Below are positions 28,374-37,154 of a stretch of 64,000 nucleotides of DNA, one piece after another. Within the stretch, counting starts at the first letter, position 1. The number at the start of each line of letters is the position of its first letter. This stretch comes from Tenacibaculum sp. MAR_2009_124. Lineage in GTDB: Bacteria > Bacteroidota > Bacteroidia > Flavobacteriales > Flavobacteriaceae. Location: positions 248,001 through 312,000 of the forward strand of contig NZ_FNSF01000005.1 of NCBI RefSeq assembly GCF_900105455.1, in the 5' to 3' direction. The position numbers were made by a program, and so were the translations under genes. The notes under the pieces were generated by a model. That model was not told where the DNA came from and made no database searches. It saw only the letters and a list, made by a program, of their open reading frames with translations.

Positions 28374-29021
28374 CTAAAGATTTAATTCCGTAGCCTTGTT
28401 TGACAACTCAGTTAAATTCTTCACTTTCAGCTTTTTCATTAAATTAAAACGATGAACTTCTGTGGTTCTCTTGCTTACTTCAAGTTCGGCAGCAATTTCT
28501 TTATTACTTTTCCCCGACAATATTAATTTAAGTATTTGTTTTTCTCTTTTTGTAAGATGATAAATATTGTCGTCCTTATCTTTTATAATCTTTTTGGTAT
28601 TCCTTTCTTTTCCTAAATTATTGATGATAATTGAAGAAATATCACCCGTAAAGTACTTTCCTCCTGAAGCAATTGTATGCAAAGCCTTTACAAGCTCAGC
28701 TTTGCTGGATCCTTTTAACAAATACCCATCGGCACCAGCTTCAATGGCATCCAAAACATACTCTTCAGAATCATGCATTGAAAGCATCATTGTTTTAACA
28801 TTAATCGCTGCCTTTTTAATTTCTCTAACAACCTCAATACCATTCATTTTTGGCATCTTTATATCAACAATGAGGATATCAGGAATGCTATGCTTTAAAA
28901 TATCCAATGCTTCTATTCCGTTAGAAGCCTCATTAATTACATTCAGTCCTTCTTCTTCTTTTAAAATAGATTTAATTCCATCTCTAACTAATAAGTGATC
29001 ATCAACAAGAACAATATCCAT
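28374..29021 (-). CDS. NarL/FixJ-type response regulator, probable nitrate regulator
   Basis: 215 residues. The N-terminal receiver domain has the acidic pair DD near residue 7, the phospho-acceptor Asp in ILIVDIKMPKMNG, and the conserved Thr/Ser and Lys positions (MLSMHD, GYLLKGS). The C-terminal LuxR-type helix-turn-helix reads LTKREKQILKLILSGKSNKEIAAEL. It is the partner of the P-box histidine kinase encoded just upstream on the same strand, from which it is separated by an interspersed repeat. Likely a transcriptional regulator of the nir/nas/nrt genes in response to nitrate or nitrite. Its class binds TACYYMT heptamers in enterobacteria, and matching heptamers are found in front of these operons. 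The family call is firm; the regulon is inferred. Confidence 0.9.
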   Translation of the reverse strand: MDIVLVDDHLLVRDGIKSILKEEEGLNVINEASNGIEALDILKHSIPDILIVDIKMPKMNGIEVVREIKKAAINVKTMMLSMHDSEEYVLDAIEAGADGYLLKGSSKAELVKALHTIASGGKYFTGDISSIIINNLGKERNTKKIIKDKDDNIYHLTKREKQILKLILSGKSNKEIAAELEVSKRTTEVHRFNLMKKLKVKNLTELSNKATELNL

Positions 29022-29052
29022 AGGTATAAAATAATTATAATCGACTTTGCAA

Positions 29053-29062
29053 AAGTACTTAT
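29053..29062. promoter_or_regulatory. AAGTACTTAT site upstream of the response regulator
   Basis: Contains the palindrome AAGTACTT (29053-29060) and a TACTTAT heptamer (29056-29062), 32-41 bases before the regulator ATG. It is the same motif seen upstream of nasA and between nirB and the Crp gene. Possible autoregulatory site. Confidence 0.4.
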
Positions 29063-29084
29063 TTATTTGAAGTAAAAATACGTA

Positions 29085-29149
29085 ATACCATTTACCAATC
29101 GAAATTACCGCAATAAAACACTTTTTTTTCTTTTACAGTGAACTGGTAT
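29085..29149 (+). repeat. Interspersed intergenic repeat, copy B
   Basis: 65 bp bounded by inverted ends ATACCA (29085-29090) and TGGTAT (29144-29149). Its core (ATTACCGCAATAAAAC...CTTTTACAGTG) is shared with copies A and C. It sits between the histidine kinase stop and the response regulator start, inside what would otherwise be one operon. Confidence 0.8.
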
Positions 29150-29152
29150 AAT

Positions 29153-30979
29153 CTAAATGGGGATATTCAAAGTAATTCTTGTTCCATTCTCTTTTGAAGA
29201 ATTAATAAATATTCTTCCATTGACATACTTCATCCGCTCTTTCATAAATATCATCCCCATTCCTTCAGATATATTTTTATCTTTCATTTCATCTTCATTA
29301 AACCCAGTACCGTTATCATCAATAATAATACTCAACAATTTTTCACTATGAGAAATAGCAACAATAATATGACTAGAACCAGCATATTTTATCGCATTAT
29401 TTACCGCTTCCTGTACTACCCTATAAATATTGATTTCTACCAAAGAATCTAGCCTTACATCAAAATTAGTCTTGTTGTAAAAAACAACTTGCTTATCGGT
29501 ATATTTATTTAACTCTTTGGTTAACTTTACTAAAGCAGGAACAACGCCATAATCGCCTAATTCTGGAGGTGTCAGATTAAAGGTAGCCGTTCTCACTCCT
29601 TTAATAATATTTGTTACCAATTCCTTTAAATATTCAATTTTAACTATTGTTTTCTCAGTATGCTCTGGGTTTACACTTTCTAAATTATATTTTAATCCCG
29701 TAAGCATTTGACCAATACCGTCATGCATATCTTTCGCTATACGGTCTTGCTCTTTTTCCTGATTCTCTATAATCTTACTGGTAATTACCTTTTGCTGATT
29801 CATTTTCTCCTCATAGCGTTCATTTGTCAGATTTTCCAGGTCAATTTGCGCTCTTTTTCGTTTTGTAATGTCTGAAGCAACAATTAAAAACTCGGACTTT
29901 TCATAATTTCCTTTAAAAGGAATTATATGCATTTCAAGCCAAGCATTTTCATTATCCTTTTTGGTAACTTTAACTTCTCCTTGCCATCCTGACCTGTTGT
30001 TATTTGAAGATAAAATTGTGTCGATTGTTTCTCTTTCAGATTTACGTGTGGATATTATTTCTGAAAAATACATCCCTTTAGAAAATCTAGACATTTTAAA
30101 AAATTGAGAAAATTTATCACCAACATAAATCACTGTGCCGTCAGTTTTTACTCGAGCGAACAATAATGTTTTATCTATTAAATCATTAAGTTTACGTAAT
30201 TCGTATACTGAATTTTCATTTTGCTCTCTTAATAAATCTGCATCTGCTGCTAATTTTAATGCTTCTGACTCAGAATGTAACAATTTTGCAATTACCTTTT
30301 TTACAAATTTGGCAGATGGCCAAAAAATAAAAACCAATTCTCCAAAAAGCAACACTAATGTAACTACCATGATCATCAGCTCTAAACCTCGAAGATCATC
30401 AACTTTCATATCGGCTTCTAGATCATATTGATTTACAACTTTGTCCATCAAAATTAGAAATTGACTTTCGTTTTTTCTTACAATGGAAACATATTCGTGA
30501 AGTTCAAGAGTACTTAAATTATCATTTTTTTCTAACGCTGAAATTATATTTTGAGAAGCTTTTACTATGTTTTCGTAATAAGGATTTACGGCTTCAAACA
30601 TTTCAGAAACCTCAATACTATTAGTTCCTGAAATGTTTAAATCAGTGCTCCTATTTTTCAGTTCTTCATGCGATTTCGTCCAGAGATTCAAACTATTTTT
30701 AAGATTCTCTCTTAATAAGGTTCTATTACTAAGGTCATTCTCATAAGAAATTAATAATACCTCTTTCGTAAGCTTTTGACTAAGCATTCTTTGACGTCCA
30801 GCAATATTAATTATGGCCGAGTCGTTTTGCTGATCATTCAAAAAGTCTCTTATAATAAACTGACTCACTACGATAGATACAGCAATAGTCGTTATAGCAA
30901 TTATATATAAACGCTTTAATTTTTCAAAAACATCTTTGTCAATATGAATTTTATGATTGGAAGTTTTATCAAGCTCCAT
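29153..30979 (-). CDS. Sensor histidine kinase with P-box (nitrate-type) periplasmic domain
   Basis: 608 residues. TM1 at about 28-48, a periplasmic helical domain, and TM2 at about 203-225. Just after TM1 lies NIAGRQRMLSQKL, the P-box-like motif of PilJ-N/NarX-type domains, which binds nitrate/nitrite in NarX and NarQ. A PAS domain follows (about 270-390), then HisKA_3 with the phospho-acceptor in AKDMHDGIGQ, and a HATPase with EAVNNAIKYA, DDNGTGFN and GMGM motifs. Likely phosphorylates the NarL-type regulator. The gene overlaps the DUF4202 gene by 11 bases and is probably cotranscribed with nirBD. Its place in an assimilatory cluster argues for nitrate/nitrite as ligand; this is inferred from motif and context, since PilJ-N domains can bind other ligands. 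Confidence 0.88.
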   Translation of the reverse strand: MELDKTSNHKIHIDKDVFEKLKRLYIIAITTIAVSIVVSQFIIRDFLNDQQNDSAIINIAGRQRMLSQKLTKEVLLISYENDLSNRTLLRENLKNSLNLWTKSHEELKNRSTDLNISGTNSIEVSEMFEAVNPYYENIVKASQNIISALEKNDNLSTLELHEYVSIVRKNESQFLILMDKVVNQYDLEADMKVDDLRGLELMIMVVTLVLLFGELVFIFWPSAKFVKKVIAKLLHSESEALKLAADADLLREQNENSVYELRKLNDLIDKTLLFARVKTDGTVIYVGDKFSQFFKMSRFSKGMYFSEIISTRKSERETIDTILSSNNNRSGWQGEVKVTKKDNENAWLEMHIIPFKGNYEKSEFLIVASDITKRKRAQIDLENLTNERYEEKMNQQKVITSKIIENQEKEQDRIAKDMHDGIGQMLTGLKYNLESVNPEHTEKTIVKIEYLKELVTNIIKGVRTATFNLTPPELGDYGVVPALVKLTKELNKYTDKQVVFYNKTNFDVRLDSLVEINIYRVVQEAVNNAIKYAGSSHIIVAISHSEKLLSIIIDDNGTGFNEDEMKDKNISEGMGMIFMKERMKYVNGRIFINSSKENGTRITLNIPI

Positions 30980-31556
30980 TCAATGCTGTTTTAACCAATC
31001 TACTCGCTCGTTCTGATAATATTGTTTGAAGCGCCAAATTATGACCAGTTGTAGACATTTTTTTCCAAGTTTTCTGTAAAATATCTACGACCTTTTCGTC
31101 AGTATGTTTACTCATAAATTCTTCTAAATAATATTCCAAAAAAACTAAACAAACAATATCTTCTAACATTTGCGATTCTTGATCTTTTTTCAAAGATTTC
31201 TTCTGAATTAAAAAAGACACTCTCTCAATAAAATCGGTTTCATAACCAGCATCATGAAGAATTTCACTAGCAATTTCCGAATGCATTTTTTTTAAATCAT
31301 TTCTCCATTTAAAATACCCAATACGATCCATCGGATAGCTACTTCTTTCAATTTTCCAACGACAAATATGCTGTGCCCTAATAGCCAACTGCAACTCCTC
31401 AGAAGCCTCAGAGTCCACCTCCAAAAGCTTACGTGTCATTCTCTGAGAATACAATAATTCTTTTGCTATTGACTCTCCTTCGAATGTTGTTTTATTCGGA
31501 TCTTCAGCATTGTAAGTATCGATAATTTCTATGGCTTTGTTGAATTTTGTTTGCAC
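30969..31556 (-). CDS. DUF4202 family protein
   Basis: 195 residues matching DUF4202 proteins along the whole length: FNKAIEIIDTYNAEDPN, then KELLYSQRMTRKL, RAQHICRWKIERSSYPM, YFKWRNDLKKMH and ILQKTWKKMS. These conserved His, Arg, Trp and Glu residues suggest an HD-like helical enzyme, but no reaction is known to me. No signal peptide or membrane segment. The start is GTG (31556), since a stop codon lies two codons upstream. It sits between nirD and the nitrate sensor kinase, 19 bp after nirD and overlapping the kinase by 11 bp, so it is part of the nir operon. The association of DUF4202 with nitrogen assimilation loci recurs, but the role is unassigned. Confidence 0.82.
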   Translation of the reverse strand: MQTKFNKAIEIIDTYNAEDPNKTTFEGESIAKELLYSQRMTRKLLEVDSEASEELQLAIRAQHICRWKIERSSYPMDRIGYFKWRNDLKKMHSEIASEILHDAGYETDFIERVSFLIQKKSLKKDQESQMLEDIVCLVFLEYYLEEFMSKHTDEKVVDILQKTWKKMSTTGHNLALQTILSERASRLVKTALNGA

Positions 31557-31575
31557 GGCTTACAGTAAATTAATG

Positions 31576-31953
31576 TTATTCAGAAAACCCAATATACACA
31601 AAGTTATCTTTTATTTGCACTGGATATATCGCAATTTCGGGTAAATCTCCATTTAAATTCTCTCCAGTTTCCAAAGAAAATGTTTTCTTATGCATTGGAC
31701 AGGCCACTTTAGGAATACCTTCCTGATCACCTATCATACCACGAGAAAGAACCATTTCTAATTTATGAGGACATAAATTTTGACAAGCATACCATTTATT
31801 TTTTCGGGTAAAGTTGTAAACAGCAATCTGTTTCTCCTTATATTTAATACAAACACCTCCTTCTTCCGGAAACTCATCCGTTCTACCTGCCTTATACCAA
31901 ATGTTCGTTTGTTCTGTTAATACCGTTTTATATTTTTCTAAAATTGTTTCCAT
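31576..31953 (-). CDS. nirD: Nitrite reductase small subunit, Rieske type
   Basis: About 125 residues. Small subunit of the cytosolic NAD(P)H nitrite reductase, partner of NirB. It has a Rieske [2Fe-2S] fold with both ligand pairs, CPH and CPMH, separated by about 22 residues. I take the ATG at 31953 (METILEKY), 13 bases after the nirB stop. The ATG at 31977 would overlap nirB by 11 bases and is also possible; the longer frame from 32037 runs deep inside nirB and is unlikely. The gene follows nirB as in most nirBD operons. Confidence 0.9.
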   Translation of the reverse strand: METILEKYKTVLTEQTNIWYKAGRTDEFPEEGGVCIKYKEKQIAVYNFTRKNKWYACQNLCPHKLEMVLSRGMIGDQEGIPKVACPMHKKTFSLETGENLNGDLPEIAIYPVQIKDNFVYIGFSE

Positions 31954-31966
31954 CTTTAAACTTGAT

Positions 31967-34492
31967 TTAACCTTCATTAACCGCCCATTGTTGTGGCATT
32001 TTCTGTTCTCGTAATGGAACAAAAACCAAATTATCATCTCTATCTTCTGAATTCAAAAAATGTTTAAATCGACTCTTTTCTTCTTCACTTTCAATCACCT
32101 GTTTCCACTCACATTCATAGGCATCAACTAAAAATTGCATTTCCTTCTCTAGATCCTCTCCAATATTTAAACTATCTTCTACGACCACTTTTTTTAACTG
32201 CTCAACTCCACCTTCTAATTTAGCTAACCAAGCAGCCGTTCGCATTAATGGTGCAGCCGTTTGGATATAATACATTAAAAATCTGTCTAAGTATTTTATA
32301 ACGGTTTCATTATCTATTTGTTCTGCTAAAAGCAATGCATGTTTTGGTGTTGCTCCTCCGTTTCCACACACATATAAATTCCAACCACCTTCTACTGCAA
32401 TCACTCCAAAATCTTTCCCTCTTGCTTCAGCACATTCTCGAATACACCCAGAAACTCCTCCTTTTAATTTATGGGGTGATCTCAAGCCTCGATACCTATT
32501 CTCTAACTCTATAGCAAAACTTACGCTTTCCTCAAGACCATATCGGCACCAGGTAGATCCGACACAACTTTTTACCGTTCTTAGCGATTTTCCATAGGCA
32601 TGTCCGCTTTCAAAACCTGCATCGATTAACTCCTTCCATATTGAAGGCAAATCATTTAGCTCTGCTCCAAATAAATCAATTCGTTGACCTCCTGTAATTT
32701 TAGTATATAAATTATACTTTTTTCCCACTTCTCCTATCACAATAAGCTTTTCAGGTGTAATCTCACCTCCAGGGATTCTCGGCACAACGGAATATGTACC
32801 ATTACGCTGAATATTTGCCAAAAACTTATCATTAGAGTCTTGAATTACATGTTCTTTATTTGCGGTATCATTATAAATACTAGCCAAAAGTGATGCTACC
32901 AAAGGCTTACATACTTCACATCCATGACCTGAGCCACAAGTGTCCAATACTTGGTTAAATGATGTTAGTTTTTTCACTTTAATGATTCCATACAACTCTT
33001 GTCTTGTATAATCAAAATGCTCACAAATAGTATTCTTTACCTCTTTCCCTAAAGATTGCAGCGTTTCATTCACCAAATCTGTAACCATTGGCTTACATCC
33101 CCCACAACTAGTACTTGCCTTTGTATGTGTAATTACATCGTTAAGTGATTGGCAAGTTTCGTTTTTCAAGGAATTACAGATAGTCGCTTTGGAAACATTT
33201 TCGCAAGAACATATTTGAGCCTCATCGGGTAAATCTAAAACACTTCCAAAAGAGGAATCATCGTCATTCAAAGGCAAAATAAGTTTAGATGCATCTTCTG
33301 GTATTTTCATCTCGTTTAAATAAAACTGATGCAAGACATTATAATCAGAAGCATCTCCAATGAGGATTCCTCCTAATAATTTTTTACCATCAAGGCTTAC
33401 ATTTATTCTCTTATACAAATATTCTGTTTTATTCTCAAAAATAATTGAATGCCCTTTTGAAGCTGGCATAAAAGGTTCACCGAAACTTGCAACATCTACT
33501 CCTATTAATTTCAGTTTTGTTGACATATCAATTGAACTCAACATTAAAGAACTTTCTACTCCTATAATTTGATTAACTGCTACTTCTGCCATATCATATC
33601 CAGGAGCTACCAACCCATAAATCATTTGATTATAAAGAGCAACCTCACCAATCGCATAGATAAAAGGGTCGGTTGTTTGCATTTTGTTGTTTACCACAAT
33701 ACCTCCACGAGTTCCCATTTCTAAATCACAGGTTTTTGCTAGTTCATCTCTAGGTCTTATTCCCGCGGATATGATTAACATGTCAACATCCAATTTCTCT
33801 TCTTCTCCAAACTGCATTCCAGTAATAGCGCGCTCTCCTAAAATTTGACTTGTTGCTTTATTCAAATGAATTTTAAGTCCGATAGATTCTAATTTTAATT
33901 TTAAAACCTGACTTCCTCTTAGATCTAATTGTCTTGGCATTAATTTAGGAGCAAACTCAACAACATGCGTTTCCATTCCCATATCAATAGCTGCTTTACC
34001 AGCCTCCAGTCCTAACAATCCTCCTCCTAAAATAGCAGCTCTCGGTTTTATTTTACTTTCAACCAAGGTGTTCGCATAGGCCATCATACCTTCTAAATCC
34101 TCAATGGTTCTGTACACAAAAACCCCTTTCTTTTCAACCCCTGAAATATTAGGAACAAACGGTACAGAACCAGTTGCTAAAACTAAATAATCATAAGAAT
34201 ACTTTTTATCTGATGCGGTTGTTATTGTTTTAGTAGAACGATGAATATCGGTAACCCTTTCATTAACTATCAGTTCAATATTATTATCGGTATACCAACT
34301 TTCTGGCGCCATTTCTAATGCTTTAGCATTCTGACTTTCAAAAAAATTACTAAGATGTACACGATCATATGCTGGTCTTTTCTCTTCACCAAAAACGATC
34401 ACCCTAAAGTTTTCATTTTTATCCTTCTCGATAAATTTCTCACAAAACTTATACCCAACCATTCCATTTCCTACGATAACTACTTGTTTCAT
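31967..34492 (-). CDS. nirB: Nitrite reductase [NAD(P)H] large subunit
   Basis: 841 residues, the usual NirB length. Reduces nitrite to ammonium with six electrons from NAD(P)H through FAD, Fe-S centres and siroheme. Order: FAD/NAD-binding domain (1-400, VVGNGMVGY and GGGLLGLEAG), two BFD-like [2Fe-2S] domains (about 412-465, CSC...CGGC; about 475-530, TCGSGHGCEVC), ferredoxin-like half domain, then the siroheme/4Fe-4S domain with CVGSTWCRYG, GCIRECAEA and CGNGG. It is the first gene of the minus-strand operon and divergent from the Crp/Fnr gene. The 205 bp between them carries a 24 bp perfect palindrome. Function is secure from motifs and neighbours. Confidence 0.97.
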   Translation of the reverse strand: MKQVVIVGNGMVGYKFCEKFIEKDKNENFRVIVFGEEKRPAYDRVHLSNFFESQNAKALEMAPESWYTDNNIELIVNERVTDIHRSTKTITTASDKKYSYDYLVLATGSVPFVPNISGVEKKGVFVYRTIEDLEGMMAYANTLVESKIKPRAAILGGGLLGLEAGKAAIDMGMETHVVEFAPKLMPRQLDLRGSQVLKLKLESIGLKIHLNKATSQILGERAITGMQFGEEEKLDVDMLIISAGIRPRDELAKTCDLEMGTRGGIVVNNKMQTTDPFIYAIGEVALYNQMIYGLVAPGYDMAEVAVNQIIGVESSLMLSSIDMSTKLKLIGVDVASFGEPFMPASKGHSIIFENKTEYLYKRINVSLDGKKLLGGILIGDASDYNVLHQFYLNEMKIPEDASKLILPLNDDDSSFGSVLDLPDEAQICSCENVSKATICNSLKNETCQSLNDVITHTKASTSCGGCKPMVTDLVNETLQSLGKEVKNTICEHFDYTRQELYGIIKVKKLTSFNQVLDTCGSGHGCEVCKPLVASLLASIYNDTANKEHVIQDSNDKFLANIQRNGTYSVVPRIPGGEITPEKLIVIGEVGKKYNLYTKITGGQRIDLFGAELNDLPSIWKELIDAGFESGHAYGKSLRTVKSCVGSTWCRYGLEESVSFAIELENRYRGLRSPHKLKGGVSGCIRECAEARGKDFGVIAVEGGWNLYVCGNGGATPKHALLLAEQIDNETVIKYLDRFLMYYIQTAAPLMRTAAWLAKLEGGVEQLKKVVVEDSLNIGEDLEKEMQFLVDAYECEWKQVIESEEEKSRFKHFLNSEDRDDNLVFVPLREQKMPQQWAVNEG

Positions 34493-34516
34493 TATAATTA
34501 AGTATTATTTTTCGTA

Positions 34517-34540
34517 AAAATAAGTATTAATACTTATTTT
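34517..34540. promoter_or_regulatory. 24 bp perfect palindrome between nirB and crp-like gene
   Basis: The half AAAATAAGTATT is followed at once by its reverse complement. The core AAGTATTAATACTT (34522-34535) recurs upstream of nrtA, and the arms are ATAAGTA/TACTTAT heptamers. It lies 25 bases before the nirB ATG. Candidate operator for either the NarL-type or the Crp/Fnr-type regulator of the locus. Confidence 0.7.
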
Positions 34541-34580
34541 CAAACAAAATTTTAAGTTTTTTTACGTAATTTTACACTTG

Positions 34581-34609
34581 AAGTACTTAAAATAGAATAC
34601 GGAAGTACT
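34581..34609. promoter_or_regulatory. AAGTACT-type sites upstream of the Crp/Fnr gene
   Basis: AAGTACTT at 34581-34588 and AAGTACT at 34603-34609. ACTTAAAAT at 34585-34593 also mirrors ATTTTAAGT at 34549-34557, a 9 bp inverted repeat. The half-site is the same as in the neighbouring palindrome, placed about 90-115 bases before the regulator start. Confidence 0.4.
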
Positions 34610-34697
34610 CTTAACATAGAAGTTTGTACAATAAAATTGAGTCTACACCATATTATGGAGACAGAGAAATAATTACCAACATTAAAACACTGAGTCA

Positions 34698-35414
34698 ATG
34701 CTAATTTCACCACATGACTATTTGGATAAATTACTGAAAATAAAACTTATAAAGGATAATATTACCAAAAGCTATCTACAAAATATCATTGATGAAATAA
34801 ACATCATCTTTTGTAAAAAAGGACAACAATTTTTAATGGAGGGCGCTCCTGTAAACGGTTTATTCTTTATATGTACAGGTAAAGCCAAAGTTCTAAAAAC
34901 TGGTATTTATGGAAAAGAACAAATTTTAAGGTTTGTGGGGGAAGGCGACATGATTGGACACCGAGGCTTCGGAACAAGTCAAAAGTATGGAATCTCTGCC
35001 GTTGCTATAGATGACTGTTTATTATGTAATTTAACAAACTCAATAATGGAACGTATGCTAAAAGACTTTCCGTCTTTCACTTACGACTTAATGTTATTCT
35101 ATGCTGAAGAGCTGAATCGCTCGGAGAATAAAGTTAAGGCATTTGCTCAAATGACTGTTAGAGAAAAAGTCATAGACTCTTTACTATACCTTAATAGAAA
35201 ATTTGGAGTTAACAAAAAGGGCTATATAAACATAAAACTTAGCAGGAAAGAAATTGGGGATTATTCAGGTACTAACAATGAACAAGTAATAAAAATAATA
35301 TCACAGCTTAAAAATGAAGGTCTTATTGAAGCTGCCGGTAAACAATTAAAAATACCAAACATTGATTCCTTAAAAAAAGAAATCATTGAACACAACTTCT
35401 TCCTAGACACCTAA
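34698..35414 (+). CDS. Crp/Fnr family transcriptional regulator
   Basis: 238 residues. The cyclic-nucleotide-binding-type sensor domain covers about 25-125 (FLMEGAPVNGLFFICTGKAKV...GEGDMIGHRGF), followed by a long dimerisation helix and a winged helix-turn-helix at about 175-220 (LSRKEIGDYSGTNNEQVIKIISQLKNEG, split here by position only). There is no FNR-like N-terminal cysteine cluster; a CLLC pair lies in the sensor domain. The gene is divergent from nirB and just upstream of the nitrate transporter operon, so it probably controls both. The effector is unknown. A hairpin terminator follows. Confidence 0.88.
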   Translation: MLISPHDYLDKLLKIKLIKDNITKSYLQNIIDEINIIFCKKGQQFLMEGAPVNGLFFICTGKAKVLKTGIYGKEQILRFVGEGDMIGHRGFGTSQKYGISAVAIDDCLLCNLTNSIMERMLKDFPSFTYDLMLFYAEELNRSENKVKAFAQMTVREKVIDSLLYLNRKFGVNKKGYINIKLSRKEIGDYSGTNNEQVIKIISQLKNEGLIEAAGKQLKIPNIDSLKKEIIEHNFFLDT

Positions 35415-35434
35415 AAAACAACACATTAAACAAC

Positions 35435-35461
35435 AAAACTGTTATTCGACAGTTTTTTTTT
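35435..35461 (+). terminator. Rho-independent terminator after the Crp/Fnr gene
   Basis: Stem AAAACTGT (35435-35442) pairs with ACAGTTTT (35449-35456) across a TATTCG loop, and the T run continues to 35461. It shows that the transporter operon has its own promoter. Confidence 0.75.
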
Positions 35462-35518
35462 GGAAAAAAAACATTCCTTGTTCCCTCTGAGAACATATTC
35501 CGCATTCATAAATACGTA

Positions 35519-35526
35519 TAAATTTG
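35519..35526 (+). promoter_or_regulatory. Possible -7 element for the nitrate transporter operon
   Basis: TAAATTTG matches the Bacteroidota -7 consensus TAnnTTTG. No good TTTG box is found 17-23 bases upstream, which would fit an activator-dependent promoter. The expected start would lie close to the palindrome at 35534. Confidence 0.35.
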
Positions 35527-35533
35527 TGAAAAA

Positions 35534-35551
35534 TTAAGTATTAATACTTAA
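35534..35551. promoter_or_regulatory. 18 bp perfect palindrome upstream of nrtA
   Basis: TTAAGTATTAATACTTAA, sharing the 14 bp core AAGTATTAATACTT with the nirB/crp palindrome. It lies 62 bases before the nrtA ATG and just after the possible -7 element. Confidence 0.65.
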
Positions 35552-35613
35552 AAACTTTAACTCAATAAAAACAAACAAGAAGTTAAGGAAACAGGAACAT
35601 AAATTTTATACTT

Positions 35614-37002
35614 ATGAAAACGCTGAATCTAAATTTAATAATATTAATTGGAGTTGTACTTATAACTTCTTGCTCAAATAGTAAAAAGAAAACAACAACA
35701 AATACTGCGATAAATCAACCAAAAAGTACCTCTGAACTATTAGCTGTTGAAAAACCACAATTAACGTTTGGTTTTATCAAATTAACAGACATGGCTCCTT
35801 TGGCCATTGCAAAAGAAAAAGGTTTTTTTGAAGATGAAGGATTGTTCGTTTCTGTAGAAGCACAATCAAATTGGAAAAATGTTCTTGACCGCGTTATCGA
35901 TGGTCAATTAGATGGATCTCATATGTTAGCTGGTCAACCTATAGCTGCAGGAGCTGGGTTTGGACGTCAGGCAAAACTCGTTACCCCTTTCTCAATGGAT
36001 CTTAACGGTAATGGAATTACCGTTTCCAACGACGTTTGGTCAAAAATGAAACCAAATATTCCGAAAGGAGACAATAGCAAACCAATACACCCAATAAAAG
36101 CCGACGCTCTAAAACCCGTAATCGAAGATTACAAAAACTCAGGAAAAGCATTTAAAATGGGAATGGTATTCCCAGTATCTACTCATAATTATGAGATTAG
36201 ATATTGGTTGGCCGCCGCTGGCATACATCCTGGTATGTATACCAAAGATAATGTTCAAGGTCAAATTGACGCCGAAGTGCTACTGTCTGTAACGCCTCCA
36301 CCTCAAATGCCTGCTACTTTAGAAGCGGGAACCATTTATGGGTATTGCGTGGGTGAGCCTTGGAATCAACAAGCCGTTTTTAAGGGTATTGGAGTTCCTG
36401 TTACCACAAACTATGATATTTGGAAAAACAATCCTGAAAAAGTTTTTGTGATGACCCAAAAGTTTGTTGAGGAAAATCCGAATACAGCTATTGCGGTTAC
36501 AAAGGCTCTTATAAAAGCTGGTAAATGGTTAGACAATCCTGATAATAGAAAAGAAGCTGTTAAAATCTTATCTATGTCTCAATATGTAGGAGCCGATGAA
36601 ATTGTACTAGCAAATTCAATGACAGGAACCTTTGAGTTTGAAAAAGGAGATAAAAGAGACATGCCTGATTTCAATGTATTTTACAAATACAACGCAACGT
36701 ATCCTTTTTACTCTGACGGTATATGGTTTTTAACTCAAATGAGAAGATGGGGTCAAATACCTGATTCAAAACCGCTAGACTGGTATTCTGAGACTATTAA
36801 AAACATCTACAGACCCGATATCTGGAGAAAAGCAGCGAACCTTTTAGTTAAAGAAGGAGCTATTCCTGCGGCTGACATCCCTAATACAGATGGCTATAAA
36901 AGTCCGACTACCGACTTTATAGATGGTAAAACTTTCGATGCCAAAAATCCAATTGGATATATAAACAGTTTCAAAATAGGGAATAAAGAAAGCGCATTGT
37001 AA
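35614..37002 (+). CDS. nrtA: Nitrate ABC transporter substrate-binding lipoprotein
   Basis: 462 residues. Captures nitrate (or nitrite) in the periplasm for the importer encoded downstream. A lipoprotein signal peptide with lipobox ITSC (Cys at about 20) is followed by a low-complexity linker and the NrtA/CmpA fold ([28 protein letters not shown] near residue 50, split motif). The MKTLN start is supported by the signal peptide. It is the first gene of nrtA-B-C-D-barrel, preceded by the AAGTATTAATACTT palindrome. Nitrate rather than bicarbonate or taurine is inferred from the adjacent nitrate and nitrite reductases. The stop codon is embedded in the start of a repeat copy. Confidence 0.92.
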   Translation: MKTLNLNLIILIGVVLITSCSNSKKKTTTNTAINQPKSTSELLAVEKPQLTFGFIKLTDMAPLAIAKEKGFFEDEGLFVSVEAQSNWKNVLDRVIDGQLDGSHMLAGQPIAAGAGFGRQAKLVTPFSMDLNGNGITVSNDVWSKMKPNIPKGDNSKPIHPIKADALKPVIEDYKNSGKAFKMGMVFPVSTHNYEIRYWLAAAGIHPGMYTKDNVQGQIDAEVLLSVTPPPQMPATLEAGTIYGYCVGEPWNQQAVFKGIGVPVTTNYDIWKNNPEKVFVMTQKFVEENPNTAIAVTKALIKAGKWLDNPDNRKEAVKILSMSQYVGADEIVLANSMTGTFEFEKGDKRDMPDFNVFYKYNATYPFYSDGIWFLTQMRRWGQIPDSKPLDWYSETIKNIYRPDIWRKAANLLVKEGAIPAADIPNTDGYKSPTTDFIDGKTFDAKNPIGYINSFKIGNKESAL

Positions 37003-37078
37003 TACCATTTACAATTTGAAGTTATCGCAATAAAATGTTCTTTTTTCTTTTACAGTAATTTCAAACACCAACTGGTAT
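37002..37078 (+). repeat. Interspersed intergenic repeat, copy C
   Basis: 77 bp from ATACCA (37002-37007) to TGGTAT (37073-37078), with the shared core CGCAATAAAA...CTTTTACAGT. It begins inside the nrtA stop codon and fills half of the gap to the permease gene, so it is part of the operon transcript and could affect message stability. Confidence 0.8.
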
Positions 37079-37154
37079 AAATAAGCATTATTACGAATAC
37101 ATAGGCATTAAAATTTGTATCCCAACTCTTCACAAATCATAAAAAAACAAAAAG

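Noticed and set aside
31954..32037. Longer nirD start at 32037
   Set aside because: It would overlap nirB by about 70 bases, and the added residues have no family resemblance.
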